Shown in pieces: positions 22,298 to 24,408 of a stretch of 24,408 nucleotides of DNA. The DNA is taken from NCBI GenBank assembly GCA_046734795.1, contig JBKPRX010000138.1, positions 1 through 24,408 on the forward strand, in the 5' to 3' direction. The translations under genes and the position numbers were made by a program. Within the stretch, counting starts at the first letter, position 1; the number at the start of each line of letters is the position of its first letter. The DNA comes from JBKPRX01 sp046734795. Lineage in GTDB: Bacteria > Actinomycetota > Thermoleophilia > Gaiellales > Gaiellaceae. The notes beneath the pieces were generated by a model that did not search any database, had not been told where the DNA came from, and was given only the letters and a program-made list of their open reading frames with translations.

Positions 22298-23736
22298 CAG
22301 GACAACAAGAGGTTCCAGTAGCGGGCGGGGTCGGTGACGCGAATTGCGACTTCGGCCTGCTCGGCGGCGAGCGCATCCGCGAAGTCACCGTCATACAGGC
22401 AGCGCTCACAGAGCTGCTGATACGCAGCTTGCGAGTACACGGTCGAGCTTGCGATCTCGAGAACCGGATGATCCGCTGTCACGGCCGGTTGCCGCTTTCG
22501 CCAACTGGCGGAATCGGATCTCACGCCGAGGTGCGGGACACATGCGCCGGCCGCGAACGCCTCGACGCGGCTGTAGCCGCCGCCCAACGGCCATGGATCG
22601 GGCGCGAGACGAGCGCGGCTCAGGGTTTCGGCGAGCCTTCGCCACGAAGGATCGTCGATCTCGCCGTCTTCGTTCCGGTTGACGCGAAAGTCTCCGTCGT
22701 AGTGAACCTGTGAAACGACGCCGGCGCGCCGCGCCGCGGCTTGTATCCGGTCTACCGCGCCGTGCTCGTCTCGACCGACCAGAACAAACTCGAGCGCGCG
22801 ATCGGCTGCGAGCAGGCCGAAGATGCAGGCGAGGTAGTCGTCCGAGACCTTGTACAGCTTGCCGTGGTAGACGAGCAGAGGGTCTCGGTCCCGCCAAGGG
22901 GCTCGTCTCTCGGGATCGAGCCCGCGTCGCTCGAAGAACAGGTATCCCGGAAAGACGACGCGACCGCGATCGAAGAGTGATTCCGAGGTCGCGCAAAAGA
23001 GTCTGTTTCTGCGGACGACATAGTCGGCCTGCTGCAGGGTGTAGATGTGGAAGGCGACGTGCTCGTTGAATCTGAGGTGCGCGGTCGAGCAGAGATCCAC
23101 TACGCACGGTGTGTCGATTGCATCGAGCATCGCGTCGAGATTGCTGCGATAGACGTCGCAGACGAGCACGTCGAGATCACAGTCGCGAATCGCGGCCGCG
23201 ACAGGTGCAGGGTCTGCGGCTGAGAGCGGGTAATAGCCGCTGATCTGCTCGACCAGGTAGGACGCCGGCCGGGCAGATCCTCCGAGATCGAAGGCGTAGA
23301 GGCTGACATCCTCGGGAGCGTTCTCGAGCAGTGGCCGGGTGAACGTCAGCGAGCCGTTGAGGTTCGCCAGGCATCCGACGCGAAGTCGAGACGCCGACTC
23401 GGTGCGCCGGCGCTGTTGGGTTTGCGGATCCCCGGACTCGAGGGCTCGGACGAGTCGCCAGTGGAACCGTGCGACATTCAGGTTGATCCACGGCGTCCCC
23501 GGGTGATGCGGCCAGCCGTTCAGGAACAGATGCGAGATCCGCGTAGCCGCGTCGCGACTACTGAGCCCGAGGCGCGGGCCGACCACCCGGCACAGCAGTG
23601 CCGTTCCTCGGACAAGGTGGCGACGCTCCAACAACCAGTAGACGACTCTCCAGAAGTGCGGCGAGTCGATGCGACTCGTCGAGCTCCGGAACGTGAAGAG
23701 ACTTGCTCGAGCGATGCTCTTCAAGCTGGCGCGCAC
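22270..23736 (-). CDS. GT-B fold glycosyltransferase, possibly GT41 (OGT-like)-related
   Basis: The 488-residue protein starts at GTG 23736. The N-terminal 110 residues are helical and basic. A Rossmann half starts at RVGCLANLNG (119-128), with LDVLVCDVYRSN (188-199) and VVDLCSTAHLRFNEH (212-226). The donor half starts at PLLVYHGKLYKV (286-297), with LEFVLVGRDEHG (315-326) and a PLGGGYSRVEAFAAGACVPHL stretch at 383-403, which recalls the P-x-G-G-T-T-x-x-E-A-L-W-x-G motif of GT41/SPINDLY-like enzymes. The family is not certain; an unusual GT4 is possible. GTG 23754 is an alternative start; a TACCTT on the minus strand ends nine bases before 23736. It lies 22 bases after the GT2 gene at the window edge and converges with the putative nonulosonate transferase. 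Confidence 0.7.
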   Translation of the reverse strand: MRASLKSIARASLFTFRSSTSRIDSPHFWRVVYWLLERRHLVRGTALLCRVVGPRLGLSSRDAATRISHLFLNGWPHHPGTPWINLNVARFHWRLVRALESGDPQTQQRRRTESASRLRVGCLANLNGSLTFTRPLLENAPEDVSLYAFDLGGSARPASYLVEQISGYYPLSAADPAPVAAAIRDCDLDVLVCDVYRSNLDAMLDAIDTPCVVDLCSTAHLRFNEHVAFHIYTLQQADYVVRRNRLFCATSESLFDRGRVVFPGYLFFERRGLDPERRAPWRDRDPLLVYHGKLYKVSDDYLACIFGLLAADRALEFVLVGRDEHGAVDRIQAAARRAGVVSQVHYDGDFRVNRNEDGEIDDPSWRRLAETLSRARLAPDPWPLGGGYSRVEAFAAGACVPHLGVRSDSASWRKRQPAVTADHPVLEIASSTVYSQAAYQQLCERCLYDGDFADALAAEQAEVAIRVTDPARYWNLLLSCYREWACAA

Positions 23737-23744
23737 GACAGGCG

Positions 23745-23750
23745 AAGGTA
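23745..23750 (-). promoter_or_regulatory. TACCTT -10-like element before the GT-B gene
   Basis: On the minus strand TACCTT ends nine bases before GTG 23736, close to leaderless spacing. It lies in the 22-base spacer after the GT2 stop, so the gene may also simply be read through from upstream. Confidence 0.25.
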
Positions 23751-23758
23751 CCACCCGG

Positions 23759-24408
23759 CTAACGCACGAACCGCAGCGCCTGCGGCGCACCGAGGCGGAG
23801 CGCTTCGAGCGCCGCCGCCCGTGACTTGCGGCGGTCGCCGAGTATTCGCCAGCTCCGGGCGAGCATGAGATTGAAGTTGCGCCGTGCTCGTCGCGCATCG
23901 GGAATGTCCTCGCGTTCGACGAGCAGCGCGAGGTGCTTCTCCGCCGTCTGAATCTGCCCCATCCCGAGCTCGTACGTCGTCATCTGCTCCGGATGCAGAC
24001 GATGCTCCGCAAGCGGCGCGCCGTCGAGGAAGACGATTCCGTAGCGGAGCAGCAGTCGCAGGTAGAAGTCGTAGTCGTCGAGCAAGAGCTCGGAGTCGTA
24101 CAAGCCGACTTCCTCAAATACCGTGCGACGGACGAGCACCGTCGAGCTGAGGCAGCGGCAATCCCAGGCGTAGTGCGCGTACGTGACCGGCTTTCGGTGT
24201 GCGTTGCTGAATACCGCACGATGCGCTGCCGTCTCCTTCGCGAGCGGCCGGCCGTCCTCGTCGATCAGCTCGACGTGTCCGTGCACCATCCCGACGTCCG
24301 GCCGGTCCCTCATCGCCGCCAGCTGGCGCTCGAGCCGATCTGGAAGCCAGCGATCGTCGGAGTCGCAGAACGCGACGAACTCGCCGTCGGCGTGGCGGAC
24401 GGCAGCAT
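23759..24408 (-). CDS. GT2 family glycosyltransferase, 5' end outside window
   Basis: The frame is open to the window edge; 215 residues are visible and the start is missing. The first visible part (AAVRHADGEFVAFCDSDDRW) holds the metal-binding DSDD of the GT-A fold, so about 75-90 residues are missing in a normal protein. LSSTVLVRRTVFEEVG, then LLDDYDFYLRLLLRYG, are the acceptor-side strand and helix. About 70 further residues (from EKHLALLVERE) form a helical tail with basic residues. The ATG at 24313 is internal, not the start. It lies upstream of the GT-B gene on the same strand, so both probably belong to a further transcript of the locus. Confidence 0.85.
   Translation of the reverse strand, partial: AAVRHADGEFVAFCDSDDRWLPDRLERQLAAMRDRPDVGMVHGHVELIDEDGRPLAKETAAHRAVFSNAHRKPVTYAHYAWDCRCLSSTVLVRRTVFEEVGLYDSELLLDDYDFYLRLLLRYGIVFLDGAPLAEHRLHPEQMTTYELGMGQIQTAEKHLALLVEREDIPDARRARRNFNLMLARSWRILGDRRKSRAAALEALRLGAPQALRFVR

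Noticed and set aside
1..24408. Search for tRNA, rRNA, CRISPR, insertion sequence or phage genes
   Set aside because: None seen by eye: no transposase or integrase motifs in the proteins, no regularly spaced repeats, no tRNA-like clover-leaf in the short spacers.

Overview
The window is GC-rich, protein-dense DNA of actinobacterial character. Third codon positions are strongly G/C, GTG starts are common, Shine-Dalgarno sequences are mostly absent, and several genes have a TAnnnT hexamer placed as in leaderless actinobacterial promoters. A Thermoleophilia-like member of the Actinomycetota would fit, but that is inference; there is no rRNA or other marker gene. No tRNA, CRISPR array, insertion sequence or phage gene was seen. 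Apart from short spacers, every base lies in or beside a gene.

The content is one large cell-surface or extracellular polysaccharide locus: 26 genes (two cut by the window edges) and one gene remnant. Bases 1-1582 hold the end of a membrane protein with an extracytoplasmic tail and, convergent with it, a secreted M23 peptidase. Bases 1600-7990 form a tight plus-strand operon: GT4 glycosyltransferase, O-antigen ligase/polymerase-type membrane protein, GDP-mannose 3,5-epimerase-like enzyme, a second GT4, and a NodU-type carbamoyltransferase. A sugar O-methyltransferase follows, in less GC-rich DNA, and then a decayed piece of a second carbamoyltransferase. Bases 8997-10483 carry two minus-strand methyltransferases. 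Bases 10593-13651 carry a polyprenyl-phosphate-type GT2 facing a GT-C-type membrane protein and its small anchored partner.

Bases 13723-17160 are four overlapping plus-strand glycosyltransferase genes (two of them tandem paralogues). Bases 17258-22297 are a second tight operon built around a sialic-acid-synthase-family enzyme (NeuB/SpsE) and an SpsF-type cytidylyltransferase, followed by a deacetylase-like protein, a methyltransferase and a protein whose layout recalls GT42 sialyltransferases and DUF115 proteins. Two minus-strand glycosyltransferases close the window.

Working model (inference): the cell assembles a glycan containing a GDP-mannose-derived L-sugar (L-galactose or L-gulose), carbamoyl and O-methyl groups, and a nonulosonic (sialic-like) acid. 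Cytoplasmic GT2/GT4 enzymes build it; the O-antigen ligase-like and GT-C proteins act at the membrane. The most notable points are the GDP-mannose epimerase/carbamoyltransferase pairing, the carbamoyltransferase remnant, a gene that seems to need a CTG start, a possibly split GT-C enzyme, and a candidate nonulosonate transferase.
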